Shown: piece after piece, positions 27,376 through 36,622 of the stretch
Position numbering within the stretch: position 1 is the stretch's first letter
Layout of the letters: every line of letters starts with the position of its first letter
Origin: Lachnospiraceae bacterium
GTDB lineage: Bacteria > Bacillota > Clostridia > Lachnospirales > Lachnospiraceae
Direction: 5' to 3'
Length of the DNA: 64,000 bases
Assembly: GCA_022510615.1 (NCBI GenBank)
Contig: JAFLTC010000001.1
Location: forward strand, 59,877-123,876
The notes under the pieces: generated by a model
What the model was told of the DNA's origin: nothing
Database searches by the model: none
What the model saw: only the letters and a program-made list of their open reading frames with translations
Position numbers and translations under genes: made by a program

Positions 27376-27561
27376 GCTCCTGATTTTTGACTCCTAGCTA
27401 GAGCTAGGTGGGCAACCGCATGTAATTTTCTGTCTTCCGTTGCTATGTTTCCATAGTACCAGAATTGGCAGTGACGGCCCGACATCCAACTACAGATATA
27501 AGAATCCCGTTTAAAGTAATGTAGGTTCAAAAATTCAGAAGGTATCGAACACTTCAGGATA
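27376..27561 (-). ncRNA. ssrS: 6S RNA
   Basis: About 185 nt on the minus strand. The 5' TCCTGA (27554-27559) and 3' TCAGGA (27378-27383) form the closing stem, and the start TCCTGAAGTGTT resembles the start of Bacillus 6S RNAs (TCCTGATGTGTT). The 3' part carries GGTTGCCCACCTAG-CTCTAGCTAGG, as I recall from Gram-positive 6S RNAs. It has its own promoter and a terminator. 6S RNA binds the sigma-A holoenzyme and represses transcription in stationary phase. Not confirmed with a covariance model. No convincing open reading frame overlaps it. Confidence 0.82.
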
Positions 27562-27580
27562 TATTATTTACTTATCTATA

Positions 27581-27609
27581 GTATACTGAAAAACTCACAA
27601 ATTATCAAG
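27581..27609 (-). promoter_or_regulatory. 6S RNA promoter
   Basis: Minus strand TTGATA (27604-27609), 17 bp, TATACT (27581-27586). The -35 box overlaps the end of the sensor kinase gene. Confidence 0.72.
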
Positions 27610-29062
27610 CTATATTTTCAGAAGTTTCTGGAAACTCTACCGTAAAGCAGGTACCGTCTTCTTTACTACTGGTCACAAAAATAGTTCCACCATGGCGTTC
27701 CACAATATTTTTCGCCACTACCAGGCCCAAACCGGAACCATCTTTTTCGCCATGATTGCTTGCACGATAAAATTTTTCAAAAATATCATCCCATTCTTCC
27801 GATGGAATCACACTGCCAAAATCCGTTACTGAGGCAATGATTTTTCCACCACTGCGAACAACATGCACCGTTATTTTTGTTCCTTCGTCAGAATATTTCA
27901 CGGCGTTCTGCAAAAGAATTGTAAAGAGCTGACGGATTCTGTCATAATCGCCCTCGATCAGTGAGCAGGCATCTTCATAGATGACATCGCCGGTCAGATT
28001 TTTTTCCGACATTAAAATGCGGATTCCACGCATGGCATCCTGTGCCACCGCAATCAGGTTCAATACCTCCATATCCATTTTATATTCCGGATTCTGCATC
28101 CGGGATAAAATAAGCAGGTCAGATACCAGGCGTTCCATTCCGGTACACTCGCTGCGGATACGTTCAATATATTCTGACTGCTTTTCCCGCTCGCTGACAT
28201 AACCATCCGCCAAGGTATCCGCATACCCTTTCATGACTGCAATCGGCGTGCGAAGTTCATGCGAGATATTGGAAAAAAAGTCCCTTCGGTTCTGTTCCTG
28301 ACCCTCACGGAATTTTTCTGCCGCCACCAATTTATCAGAAAGAATGTCCATACTCTCTGCCAGAGAGCCAAGCTCATCCTTTCGTTTAATACCGGTCTTA
28401 TGCTCATATTTTCCTGCCGCCAAAATAAGAGCGGATTCTTTGATTTTTATAATCGGACTTACCATCTGACGGGAAAAATACAATGCCAGTATTGTCGCCA
28501 TTAGAAGACCGACCACAATACAGATAAGCATATATTTTTCATACTGCACAATCGTATTTTCCTGCATTTCCATCGGTCCCGTCACTAAAACAGCACCGAT
28601 TACATCTCCCTGGCTGTCCCGAATCGGCACTGCCAGATGCAGCATTGTCCTCTGATAAATATTATCAAAATTACTGTAATTTTTCTTTTTCCCATTATAT
28701 GCCGAGCGAAGAATCCGGTTCGTTTCCTCCGGCACCGTGACACTGCCAATATCTACATTGGTATAGTCCTCATTCATGGCGGGTTTGCCGGAAGGATTTG
28801 ATACGACCCAGACATCCACATCCTGCATGTCACAAAAGTCCTCAATAGCACCAAGATAATTCTGATACGTATCAATTTCCTTATCCTTCACTGCTTCACT
28901 GGTTCTCTGTGCCACACTGGCAGCCAGATCTCCCAACTGATCCTTATAGGCACCCACAATATTGGAACGGTTAAATTTTGTAAAAATCAAACCAATAAAA
29001 ACGGTAAAAACAATTAGAACCACGCCAAAATATATGAGCACTCTCCAAAAAATTTTTTTCAT
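27605..29062 (-). CDS. Sensor histidine kinase
   Basis: 485 residues. Membrane helix 1 (about 8-28), an extracytoplasmic sensor region (about 30-170), helix 2 (about 178-198), HAMP (about 200-250), HisKA with the phospho-acceptor His in FFSNISHELRTPIAVMKGYA (about 265-284), and HATPase_c with the N box (LLQNAVKYS) and G boxes (DGSGLGLVVAKNIVERHGG). It lies 12 bp behind its OmpR-type response regulator and probably phosphorylates it. The signal is unknown. Confidence 0.94.
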   Translation of the reverse strand: MKKIFWRVLIYFGVVLIVFTVFIGLIFTKFNRSNIVGAYKDQLGDLAASVAQRTSEAVKDKEIDTYQNYLGAIEDFCDMQDVDVWVVSNPSGKPAMNEDYTNVDIGSVTVPEETNRILRSAYNGKKKNYSNFDNIYQRTMLHLAVPIRDSQGDVIGAVLVTGPMEMQENTIVQYEKYMLICIVVGLLMATILALYFSRQMVSPIIKIKESALILAAGKYEHKTGIKRKDELGSLAESMDILSDKLVAAEKFREGQEQNRRDFFSNISHELRTPIAVMKGYADTLADGYVSEREKQSEYIERIRSECTGMERLVSDLLILSRMQNPEYKMDMEVLNLIAVAQDAMRGIRILMSEKNLTGDVIYEDACSLIEGDYDRIRQLFTILLQNAVKYSDEGTKITVHVVRSGGKIIASVTDFGSVIPSEEWDDIFEKFYRASNHGEKDGSGLGLVVAKNIVERHGGTIFVTSSKEDGTCFTVEFPETSENIA

Positions 29063-29074
29063 GCTTCCTCACTT

Positions 29075-29764
29075 TTATATATTGAGTTCAAACTTATAAC
29101 CAAGCCCCCATATTGTCTTAATCTCCCAGTCCGGATGGGGTACCTTGTCCAATTTTGCACGAAGCCTTTTTATATGGGAATCCACCGTACGGCTGTCACC
29201 AAAATAATCCTGCCCCCAGAGAGAATCCAACAAATTATCTCGTGTAAAAACCTTGCTTGGATTCCCTGCCAGAATCCACATTGTTTCCACTTCCTTTTTC
29301 GTCATCGGCAATTTTTCCGCCCCGACATAAACGGTATAGGCCTCAATATTAATCGTCAAATCACTGATATTTAAAACCTTTTTATCCTCTGTCACTTCGC
29401 TGCGTCCCATCCGGCGAAGCACCGCGCGCACTCTTGCCATTACCTCATTGGCATTGAATGGCTTTACAACATAATCGTCTGCACCAATATCCAGCCCCAT
29501 CACCCGTTCGTAATCTTCCCCCTTCGCCGTCACAAGAATAATGGGCACATCGGACTGCTCTCTGATTTTTTCGCAAACCCGATAGCCGTCCATCCCCGGC
29601 ATCATCACATCCAGTAAAATGACAGCGGGCTTTGTTTTCTGAAACATTTCCAAGGCCTCAAAACCATTCGCTGCTACTACCGGCTCAAAGCCTTCTTTCG
29701 CTACATAGGTCCCCAAAACCTCGCGAATATCCTGATTATCATCCACAATTAAAATACGATCCAT
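29075..29764 (-). CDS. OmpR-family response regulator
   Basis: 229 residues from the ATG at 29764 after CGGAGGTCATGT. Receiver domain (1-115): acidic pocket VDDN, phospho-acceptor Asp in VILLDVMMPGMDGY (about 53), Thr in LVTAKG and Lys in DDYVVKPF. C-terminal winged helix (about 130-229): DLTINIEAYTVYV, TRDNLLDSLWG, SRTVDSHIKRLRAKL. Two-component partner of the kinase just downstream. Confidence 0.95.
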   Translation of the reverse strand: MDRILIVDDNQDIREVLGTYVAKEGFEPVVAANGFEALEMFQKTKPAVILLDVMMPGMDGYRVCEKIREQSDVPIILVTAKGEDYERVMGLDIGADDYVVKPFNANEVMARVRAVLRRMGRSEVTEDKKVLNISDLTINIEAYTVYVGAEKLPMTKKEVETMWILAGNPSKVFTRDNLLDSLWGQDYFGDSRTVDSHIKRLRAKLDKVPHPDWEIKTIWGLGYKFELNI

Positions 29765-29801
29765 ACATGACCTCCGTTCTCCGTGCATTTTCTTTTACCC
29801 A

Positions 29802-29830
29802 ATTATATTCCACAATTTTTTGGATTTCAA
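29802..29830 (-). promoter_or_regulatory. Promoter of the two-component operon
   Basis: Minus strand TTGAAA (29825-29830), 17 bp, TATAAT (29802-29807), about 38 bp before the response regulator start. Confidence 0.75.
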
Positions 29831-29930
29831 CCCTTTGAGGCAAAGTGACATTTTTGTGCCACAGCATAATGATAACTTTAACATTACCAAATAATCTGAG
29901 TGGAATAAAAATCTGGAAAGGAGGCTTATT

Positions 29931-30608
29931 TTGAAAAGGAAAACAGCTTTATTTCTAGTCCTTGCGCTACTTGTCTGTTCGATTTTAGTTCCGGCGACTG
30001 CAACATCAGAAGCGGCTTCCCAAAAGCCAAAACTGAACATAAAGAAACTGAATATGACTGTCGGAAATAATTTCCGGTTGCGTGTCTATAATTTAAAAAA
30101 GAAATATAAAGCAGTATATTCTGTTTCCGATGAATCCGTAATCAAGATTGAAAACCGGGCCTCCCGTGGCAAATATGCCACCATAAAAGCTTACAGTATT
30201 GGTTCCGCCACGATTAATGTAGCAATTAAAAAAGGCAAAAAAGTAAAACGCCGGCTGAAATGCCAGATTAAGGTTTCACCTGTCGGCGTCAGTATAAAAT
30301 TTTTGAAGCGTAATATTACCCTGCAGGAAAACGCCAGATTCCGTGTTAAGACAATTATTAAGCCAAATACATCTACGGAACAACCGATATACGAAAGCGA
30401 TAACCCAGAGGTGGCCATTATTAACTCCCGTGGCATCATAACTGCGGTAGGACCTGGCACAGCAACTATTACCGCCACCCTGTTGTCATCGAATCAGACA
30501 GCCACCTGTACTGTGACGGTAACGGAGGCCAACTCTGAGGACTCTGGATTATCAAAGGGTAAAAAGTATAGCATGGCCCCAAAAATTATAAAGGAGTCAC
30601 TGTCGTAA
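29931..30608 (+). CDS. Secreted Big_2-like Ig-fold protein
   Basis: 225 residues. Start TTG at 29931 with GGAAAGGAGG 7 nt upstream. Signal peptide (about 1-30: RKTALFLVLALLVCSILVPA, cut near ATSEA). Two consecutive bacterial Ig-like group 2 domains follow (about 33-115 and 120-200): the second ends TAVGPGTATITATLLSSNQTATCTVTV, typical of Big_2. Strongly basic first domain. No sortase motif or membrane anchor. Probably a wall- or matrix-associated adhesin-like protein; function unknown. Confidence 0.78.
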   Translation: MKRKTALFLVLALLVCSILVPATATSEAASQKPKLNIKKLNMTVGNNFRLRVYNLKKKYKAVYSVSDESVIKIENRASRGKYATIKAYSIGSATINVAIKKGKKVKRRLKCQIKVSPVGVSIKFLKRNITLQENARFRVKTIIKPNTSTEQPIYESDNPEVAIINSRGIITAVGPGTATITATLLSSNQTATCTVTVTEANSEDSGLSKGKKYSMAPKIIKESLS

Positions 30609-30627
30609 AGCAGTATTGAAACATAAA

Positions 30628-30697
30628 AGCTACCCTCCAATCGACTCAAACCGGTAACACTATCGTGTCAAAGGTTCTCGCTGATTGGAGGGTAGCT
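30628..30697. terminator. Bidirectional terminator between the Ig-like gene and rnfB
   Basis: AGCTACCCTCCAATC (30628-30643) and GATTGGAGGGTAGCT (30683-30697) form a 14-bp stem around a 39-nt loop that itself contains small palindromes (ACAC/GTGT). It lies between convergent genes and would end the rnf operon. Confidence 0.75.
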
Positions 30698-30722
30698 CCT
30701 ATTTATTAAATTATTTCCCACA

Positions 30723-31520
30723 TCAGCTTACTGCTCGAATAATCTTCTTCGGACATTTCTCAGCACACTTGCCGCAGCCCTGACATTTCTCTGCATCAAT
30801 CACAGCGATATTATTTTCCACCTTCACGGCATCAAATTCACACTGTTTTACACAAAGGCTACAACCGATACACCCTGCCTTACAGACTCCCATTACTTCC
30901 TTTCCTTTGTCCTTTGAATTACACTGGACAGCATAGGAAGACTCATACGGAATCAGGCTAATAACACCGTTTGGACAGGTGGCAACACATTTTCCGCAAG
31001 CCACACAAAGCTCTTTGTTTACTACGGCAATACCGTCCTGAATGGAAAGGGCTCCAAACTGACATGCCTCTACGCAGGAACCAAGCCCAAGACAGCCGTG
31101 CGCACAAGCCTTATCACCACGTCCCGGTACCATAACTGCACGGCGGCAGTCCATTTCTCCGACATAATTGTATTTATTGGAAGCAATATCGCAGGTACCG
31201 GCACATTTTACATATGCCACCTGGCGGACAGCCTCCCCGGCCTCTACTCCAAGAATTGCTCCGATATTGGCGGCTACCGTAGCACCACCTACCGGACAGC
31301 CGTTTACTTCGGCATCACCTGCTACAATTGCTTCGGCAAGACCATCACATCCCGGATAGCCACAGCCTCCGCAGTTATTACCCGGCAGACAGTCACGCAC
31401 CTGCACCACTCTCTCATCGGTTTCCACGGCAAAGAATTTTCCTGCCACTCCTAGGAGAATACCAATTAAAATACCCAGTACCGCAAGGAGTACCACCGAG
31501 AATATAAATGTTGTCATCAT
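30723..31520 (-). CDS. rnfB: Rnf complex subunit RnfB
   Basis: 265 residues. One N-terminal membrane helix (about 5-27), then the cluster-binding motif CGGCGYPGCDG (about 50-60), followed by a four-cysteine region and three ferredoxin-like 4Fe-4S motifs (CVACGKCVATCP, CIGCSLCVKQCE, CQGCGKCAEKCP). RnfB is the iron-sulfur entry subunit that takes electrons from ferredoxin. It is the last gene of the operon; GGAGGAAGTCGAA precedes the ATG. The C-terminal ferredoxin domain is complete. Confidence 0.97.
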   Translation of the reverse strand: MMTTFIFSVVLLAVLGILIGILLGVAGKFFAVETDERVVQVRDCLPGNNCGGCGYPGCDGLAEAIVAGDAEVNGCPVGGATVAANIGAILGVEAGEAVRQVAYVKCAGTCDIASNKYNYVGEMDCRRAVMVPGRGDKACAHGCLGLGSCVEACQFGALSIQDGIAVVNKELCVACGKCVATCPNGVISLIPYESSYAVQCNSKDKGKEVMGVCKAGCIGCSLCVKQCEFDAVKVENNIAVIDAEKCQGCGKCAEKCPKKIIRAVS

Positions 31521-31539
31521 TTCGACTTCCTCCTTTTAC

Positions 31540-32115
31540 CTAAAAGCTCACTCCGCCGAAGCCACAGAAGGCAATCGCCATCAACCCTGCTGTAATAAGG
31601 ACGATTGGAGTACCCTTGAAGACCTCCGGAATGTTGCTGTTTTCCAGTTTCTCACGGATACCTGCCATCAGGACAATTGCTAAGAAAAATCCAATGGAGG
31701 CCCCGATACCATTAATGGTACTTTCTAAAATACTGTAATCATTCTGTACACTTAACAGTGCCACACCAAGTACCGCACAGTTGGTCGTAATCAGCGGAAG
31801 GTAAACACCAAGTGATTTATACAGTGCCGGCATCATTTTCTTCAACACCATTTCCACAAACTGAACCAGTGCTGCAATCACCAGAATAAATACAATCGTA
31901 TTCAGATATTCCAGTTGATTCGGCTTTAACAAAAGATTATATAAAGTACTTGTGCAAATAGAAGCAATGGTAATAACAAAGAGCACTGCTCCTCCCATGC
32001 CTGCTGCCGTCTCTACCTTTTTGGATACGCCGAGGAACGGACAAATACCTAAAAACTGGCTGAGTACAAAGTTATTTACTAAAGCAGCTGTAAAGAGAAT
32101 TGTAAACAAACTCAT
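31540..32115 (-). CDS. rnfA: Rnf complex subunit RnfA
   Basis: 191 residues, six membrane helices; starts MSLFTILFTAALVNNFVLSQ with FLGICPFLGVSKKVETA, the family signature that includes the membrane-embedded Fe-S cluster cysteines (the second in NCAVLGVALL). Its start overlaps the rnfE stop by 4 nt (ATGA), so the two are translationally coupled. RnfA and RnfE are homologous and form the ion channel core. Confidence 0.97.
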   Translation of the reverse strand: MSLFTILFTAALVNNFVLSQFLGICPFLGVSKKVETAAGMGGAVLFVITIASICTSTLYNLLLKPNQLEYLNTIVFILVIAALVQFVEMVLKKMMPALYKSLGVYLPLITTNCAVLGVALLSVQNDYSILESTINGIGASIGFFLAIVLMAGIREKLENSNIPEVFKGTPIVLITAGLMAIAFCGFGGVSF

Positions 32116-32819
32116 GCGTTATCCTCCTCCTTTCCTTCTGCCGGTGTCTGACCGCAGGTTTCTACATTGCTGGCACATGCCGCGCAATTACCGGTACAGG
32201 AAGCTTCTTCGGCTTCCGGCGTATTGGTGGCAGATGGCATTTTTAATTTGTTCTGAATCGCTGTCAGACCAGCCAGTACAAAGAATGCACCCGGTGCCAT
32301 GACAAAAATAGCAATATGATAAGCATCCGGTACAAATTCAAAGCCAAAGACAGCACCGCTTCCTAAAATCTCACGAAAGATTCCAATGAGAGTCAGGCCG
32401 ACCGTAAAGCCAAGTCCCATTCCGATTCCGTCAAAGGCGGAAGCGACAATTGGATTTTTGGAAGCATAGGACTCTGCACGGCCCAGAATAATACAGTTTA
32501 CTACGATCAGCGGGATATATACTCCCAGCGCATCATACAAAAACGGAATGTACGCCTGTAATACCAGCTGCACAATTGTTACAAAGGAAGCAACTACGAC
32601 GATAAATGCCGGAATACGAACTTTATCCGGAATAATTTTTCGCAATGCCGAAATTAACATATTGGATAATATCAATACCACCGTGGTGGAAAGTCCCATA
32701 CCAAGACCATTAATTGCCGATGAGGTAACTGCCAGAGTCGGACACATACCAAGCATCATAACAAAGGTCGGGTTTTCCTTAATGATACCGTTTTGAAGAC
32801 GTTCTGTATATTTGTTCAT
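32112..32819 (-). CDS. rnfE: Rnf complex subunit RnfE
   Basis: 235 residues with six membrane helices and the NPTFVMMLGMCPTLAVTSSA signature homologous to RnfA, plus NCIILGRAESYASK. A Cys-rich C-terminal tail (EEASCTGNCAACASNVETCG, 204-223) extends past the usual end. It overlaps rnfG by one base at its start and rnfA by 4 at its end. The tail is unusual; whether it binds a metal is not known. Confidence 0.96.
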   Translation of the reverse strand: MNKYTERLQNGIIKENPTFVMMLGMCPTLAVTSSAINGLGMGLSTTVVLILSNMLISALRKIIPDKVRIPAFIVVVASFVTIVQLVLQAYIPFLYDALGVYIPLIVVNCIILGRAESYASKNPIVASAFDGIGMGLGFTVGLTLIGIFREILGSGAVFGFEFVPDAYHIAIFVMAPGAFFVLAGLTAIQNKLKMPSATNTPEAEEASCTGNCAACASNVETCGQTPAEGKEEDNA

Positions 32820-33469
32820 TATTCAGCCCCCTTTACCGTATCAGCAAAGAATAAAATTCCCTTTACTGCATTTGTGATAGCTTTTGTCGTTACCGTAGCT
32901 CCGGACAGTGCCTGAACCTGGGTATCGGACTCTGCATTTTTATTATACATATTTTCTGAAGGACTTGCCGGCATCGTTTTTCCCTGGAAACTTTTCTGCC
33001 ATGTTTCATCCATGCAGTTTGCACCAAGACCGGCTGTTTCTCCCTGAGAGGTAATGGAAATACCGGTAATGGCCCCGTCTGCTCCCACGCCGAGAGCAAA
33101 TCCGATATCTCCGCCATATCCCTTCTTTGCTGTTGCTAAGAATACATAGCCTCCCTGCTCGGTCGGATGGACCTCGCTGATTTCCACATGCTTGATAAGA
33201 GAGCTTCCCTCATCTGCCACTTCCTCATTGGAAAGACCATGCTTCGTTAAATATTCTTCTGCCTTCTTCAGGGCATCGGCATCGGAATCCTGCACCTTGT
33301 CACCACTGATCACAACAGCAGCACAGGCTTCATTGTTCGCTTCTTTCTGCTTCGCATCAATCGTATCCTTTGTCATAGCATAAACACCAGCGAGGATTGC
33401 TCCCAGCACCAGAGTAATCAGACAAAGAATAATGGCATCTTTAATCATTGTGTTTTTCTTCTCACTCAT
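32819..33469 (-). CDS. rnfG: Rnf complex subunit RnfG
   Basis: 216 residues from the ATG at 33469, which follows GGAGGGCAAGGCAA and overlaps the rnfD stop by 8 nt. One N-terminal membrane helix (about 12-32) and an extracellular FMN-binding domain with ALSGATVTTKAITNAVKG, where the Thr of S-G-A-T carries covalent FMN. It passes electrons between RnfD and the ferredoxin/Fe-S subunits. Confidence 0.96.
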   Translation of the reverse strand: MSEKKNTMIKDAIILCLITLVLGAILAGVYAMTKDTIDAKQKEANNEACAAVVISGDKVQDSDADALKKAEEYLTKHGLSNEEVADEGSSLIKHVEISEVHPTEQGGYVFLATAKKGYGGDIGFALGVGADGAITGISITSQGETAGLGANCMDETWQKSFQGKTMPASPSENMYNKNAESDTQVQALSGATVTTKAITNAVKGILFFADTVKGAE

Positions 33470-34442
33470 TTGCCTTGCCCTCCTTTCCAAATGCTTTTGG
33501 AACGGTGTAGCGTTCAATCAGCGGAACACAAAGGTTACCGATGATAATAGCAAAGGATACACCCTCTGCGGACTCACCGAAGAACCGGAACAGTCCTGTC
33601 AGAAGACCGAGAAGGATTCCGAAAATTATCTTTCCTTTTGGAGTAATCGGACTCGTTACATAGTCCGTCGCCATAAAGAAAGCACCTAACATAAGTCCAC
33701 CACCGCAAAGCTCATAGAATAATGGAGCACTGTTAGTTCCCGTCGCTGCCTGAAAAATATAATCAAAGACGGCGAAGGTCAGGATATAGACAACCGGAAT
33801 TTTCCAGTCAATCACCCGGCGAATCAACAGGTACGCCGCACCAATTAAAATTGCCAGTGCAGAAGTCTCTCCGATGGTTCCTGCTGTGTTTCCTAAAAAC
33901 ATACTCAATAAATCCGGCAAGCCACCTTCTTTTACCTGCATAAGTGGTGTAGCACTGCTGATGCCGTCAATGGCCTGCATACCACCCCAGATAGCATTCC
34001 CTTTTCCAATGACAAAGGAAGTCATGGCACCACTGAAGGAAAGCATCAAAAAACATCTTCCTGCCAGTGCCGGGTTCATAAAGTTCTGACCCAGACCGCC
34101 GAACAACTGTTTTGCAATAATAATAGCAAACACACCACCGATAACGCACATCCAGAGCGGCAGTGTCGCCGGCAAATTCAGTGCCAGCAAAAGTCCTGTT
34201 AAAAGTGCACTGAAATCACTTGTTGTAACCGGCTGCTTCATTAATTTCTGCCAGATATACTCTGCCAGTACACAGGTTACACATGTGGTTAAAATAACCA
34301 ATAATGCTCTTACACCAAAGTTATAGAGTCCCACTAAGGTAGTAGGCATAAGGGCAATTACAACATCCCTCATAATGGACTTTGTAGAAGATTTGTCCCG
34401 TACATGAGGAGATGAAGAAACATTTAATAACTTCTCTTCCAT
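33462..34442 (-). CDS. rnfD: Rnf complex subunit RnfD
   Basis: 326 residues with eight or nine membrane helices. DGISSATPL (about 163-171) resembles the flavin-attachment motif (S-x-x-T type) of RnfD/NqrB. Family signatures FMNPALAGRCF and FMATDYVTSPITPKG are present. Follows rnfC by 17 bp. Confidence 0.96.
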   Translation of the reverse strand: MEEKLLNVSSSPHVRDKSSTKSIMRDVVIALMPTTLVGLYNFGVRALLVILTTCVTCVLAEYIWQKLMKQPVTTSDFSALLTGLLLALNLPATLPLWMCVIGGVFAIIIAKQLFGGLGQNFMNPALAGRCFLMLSFSGAMTSFVIGKGNAIWGGMQAIDGISSATPLMQVKEGGLPDLLSMFLGNTAGTIGETSALAILIGAAYLLIRRVIDWKIPVVYILTFAVFDYIFQAATGTNSAPLFYELCGGGLMLGAFFMATDYVTSPITPKGKIIFGILLGLLTGLFRFFGESAEGVSFAIIIGNLCVPLIERYTVPKAFGKEGKANE

Positions 34443-34459
34443 TTTCTTATTCCTCCTTG

Positions 34460-35782
34460 TCAGGCTTTCTTTCTACTGTCCATAACAGCACGTCTCGCCT
34501 GTTTAAATATTTGTGTCAGGCGCCTCTTTGCCGGACAGACATAGGTACAGGTACCACATTCATAGCATTCCATACCGTTTAATTTCTCAAAACGTTCCAG
34601 ATTGTCTGCCTCTGCCGCCTCAGCCATCATCTGCGGAACCAGATGGCTTGGACAGACTGTTCCGCACCTTCCACACCGGATACAGTTGGTCGGCTCATAC
34701 AGCTCCACCTCATCCTGGCTCATGGCCAGAATAGAAGAACTGGTCTTGGTAATCGGCGTATTCAGATCATACATTGCCATTCCCATCATCGGACCGCCGG
34801 AAATTAACTTCACGGCTTCTCCGGAAAGACCGCCGCCTTCCTCTAAAAGCTCTGCATGACTCATACCAAATTTTACTTCGTAGTTCTGCGGCTTTGCCAT
34901 GGCATCTCCTGTCAGGGTTACAACACGGCTCATGGAAGGAGTACGTTTACATACCGCCTGATAAATGGCACATATCGTCTGTACGTTATCCACAATACAA
35001 CCTGCATCGGCAGGAAGCATTTTGGAATTAATTTTCCGTCCCGTTACCACATAAATAATCTGACGCTCTGCACCCTGCGGATACTTGGTCTTTAACACCT
35101 TAACCTCCAGATTCGGGTCATCCTCTGTCAAATATTGCAACTTGGCAATTGCCTCCGGTTTATTATCCTCAATGGCAATAACCCCTTTTGCATTTGAGAA
35201 CAAAGAAACAACTACCTTTAACCCCTGTACAATTTCCTCCGGTTTTTCCAGCATCAACCGGTAATCTGAAGTCAGATACGGCTCACACTCGGCACCGTTT
35301 ACAATGACATAATCAATATCATCTTCATTCTTCGGGGTTACTTTAACATTTGTAGGGAAACCTGCACCACCCATACCGACAATGCCGGCATCCTTAATAA
35401 TCTGGCGGATTTCCTCTTTGCTTAATTGTGTGTAATCCCGGTCCTCACCGAGGCCCTCTATCGGCTCATATTTACCGTCATTTGCAATTACAACACAGGT
35501 TGCCTTAGCTCCTGAGGATAAAAGTCTTGGCTCCACCGCCTTAACCTCTCCTGAAACAGAGCTGACAATATTGGCGGAAATGAAGCCGCTTGCTTCGCCA
35601 ATAATCTGTCCCATCTTCACTGTATCACCTACAGCCACAACGGGAGTTGCCGGGGCTCCAATATGCTGACTCATAGAAAAAACCAGTTCTTCTTTTGGCA
35701 GCATTACCTGTATTGGATTATCCATACTGAGTTCTTTGCCCTCATATGGATGCGTGCCCCCTTTAAAGGTTGACTGTCCCAA
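34460..35782 (-). CDS. rnfC: Rnf complex subunit RnfC
   Basis: 440 residues. I place the start at the TTG at 35780-35782 (8 nt after GGAGG); the ATG at 35887 would add 35 residues upstream of the ribosome binding site and overlap the promoter. N-terminal RnfC barrel (GGTHP), an NADH/FMN-binding fold with GMGGAGFPTNVK, a SLBB-like domain, and two 4Fe-4S motifs CIRCGRCGTVCP and CYECGTCTYVCP. RnfC is the NADH-facing peripheral subunit. First gene of rnfCDGEAB, which couples ferredoxin oxidation by NAD+ to Na+ or H+ export. Confidence 0.96.
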   Translation of the reverse strand: MGQSTFKGGTHPYEGKELSMDNPIQVMLPKEELVFSMSQHIGAPATPVVAVGDTVKMGQIIGEASGFISANIVSSVSGEVKAVEPRLLSSGAKATCVVIANDGKYEPIEGLGEDRDYTQLSKEEIRQIIKDAGIVGMGGAGFPTNVKVTPKNEDDIDYVIVNGAECEPYLTSDYRLMLEKPEEIVQGLKVVVSLFSNAKGVIAIEDNKPEAIAKLQYLTEDDPNLEVKVLKTKYPQGAERQIIYVVTGRKINSKMLPADAGCIVDNVQTICAIYQAVCKRTPSMSRVVTLTGDAMAKPQNYEVKFGMSHAELLEEGGGLSGEAVKLISGGPMMGMAMYDLNTPITKTSSSILAMSQDEVELYEPTNCIRCGRCGTVCPSHLVPQMMAEAAEADNLERFEKLNGMECYECGTCTYVCPAKRRLTQIFKQARRAVMDSRKKA

Positions 35783-35830
35783 TGAAATTTCCTCCTTTAT
35801 AGAGTATTTAAAAACATAGTATTCGATATT

Positions 35831-35858
35831 ATTATAGCACAATGTACAAAAATAACAA
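35831..35858 (-). promoter_or_regulatory. rnf operon promoter
   Basis: Minus strand TTGTTA (35853-35858), 16 bp, TATAAT (35831-35836), about 50 bp before the rnfC start. Confidence 0.7.
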
Positions 35859-35941
35859 GTTTTCAACAGTTTTTTTGTTTTTTTCACTTTTTTCTATATG
35901 TAAACATATACATATAGTAATAATCTATGAAGGAAGTTGCC

Positions 35942-36622
35942 ATGATAAAACGATTTTTTGTACTTTTCCTTTTTCTTTCCCTGATTGTCGGAGCACTTTC
36001 TCCTTCTGCCACAGTTTACAGTACTCCTACACGAAATGGCATTGACGTCAGTGAGTGGCAGGGAAAAATCAACTGGCGGAGAGTTTCCAGAACCGGAATC
36101 GAGTACGCCTATATCCGGGCCTGTGTCGGCAGTAATTACATTGATTCCCAGTTCCGGCGCAATCACAGACTGGCCAAGCGATACGGCATAAAAACCGGTT
36201 TTTACCATTATATCACAGCCCGCAGCGTCGGCCAGGCAAGAAGACAGGCACGATTTTTTGCCCGGCTTATCCGGCCATACAACTATGACTTAAAGCCGGT
36301 TATGGATTTTGAAACCTTTGGCGGTCTCAGTAAAAGACAGATTAACCAGGTTGCCCTTGCCTATTTGCGAGAATTAAAAAAACGTACCGGCAAGCAGGTT
36401 GTTATTTACTCCGATAGCAACAATGCTGTCAATACGTTTACTGATTCAAGACTACAAAAATATCCTCTCTGGGTAGCGGCCTATGGCGTCGACAGACCTG
36501 CCACCGGGCAGTGGAAATCCTATGCCGGCTGGCAGTTTGAGGATAACGGACGTCTTTCCGGCATCAATGATGACAGTGTAGATTTCAACCGCTTCCGAAA
36601 AAGGCTCTTATTAAAACGGTGA
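35942..36622 (+). CDS. Secreted GH25 lysozyme-type muramidase
   Basis: 226 residues from the ATG at 35942 (GAAGGAAGTTGCC upstream). Signal peptide (about 1-28). A GH25 domain follows: GIDVSEWQGKINW (catalytic-fold Asp/Glu at the start), YAYIRACVGSNYIDSQF, GFYHYITARS, KPVMDFET (the catalytic DxE-like site, about 131-137), and GWQFEDNGRLSGINDDSVDFN. Should cleave MurNAc-GlcNAc links in peptidoglycan. No binding domain. Its final 12 bp overlap the MATE gene convergently. Confidence 0.92.
   Translation: MIKRFFVLFLFLSLIVGALSPSATVYSTPTRNGIDVSEWQGKINWRRVSRTGIEYAYIRACVGSNYIDSQFRRNHRLAKRYGIKTGFYHYITARSVGQARRQARFFARLIRPYNYDLKPVMDFETFGGLSKRQINQVALAYLRELKKRTGKQVVIYSDSNNAVNTFTDSRLQKYPLWVAAYGVDRPATGQWKSYAGWQFEDNGRLSGINDDSVDFNRFRKRLLLKR

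Noticed and set aside
27333..27530. A 65-codon open frame on the minus strand
   Set aside because: It lies wholly inside the 6S RNA and its terminator and has no ribosome binding site.
34460..35887. Longer RnfC starting at 35887
   Set aside because: That start lies upstream of the promoter -10 box and of the GGAGG site; the TTG at 35782 fits better.
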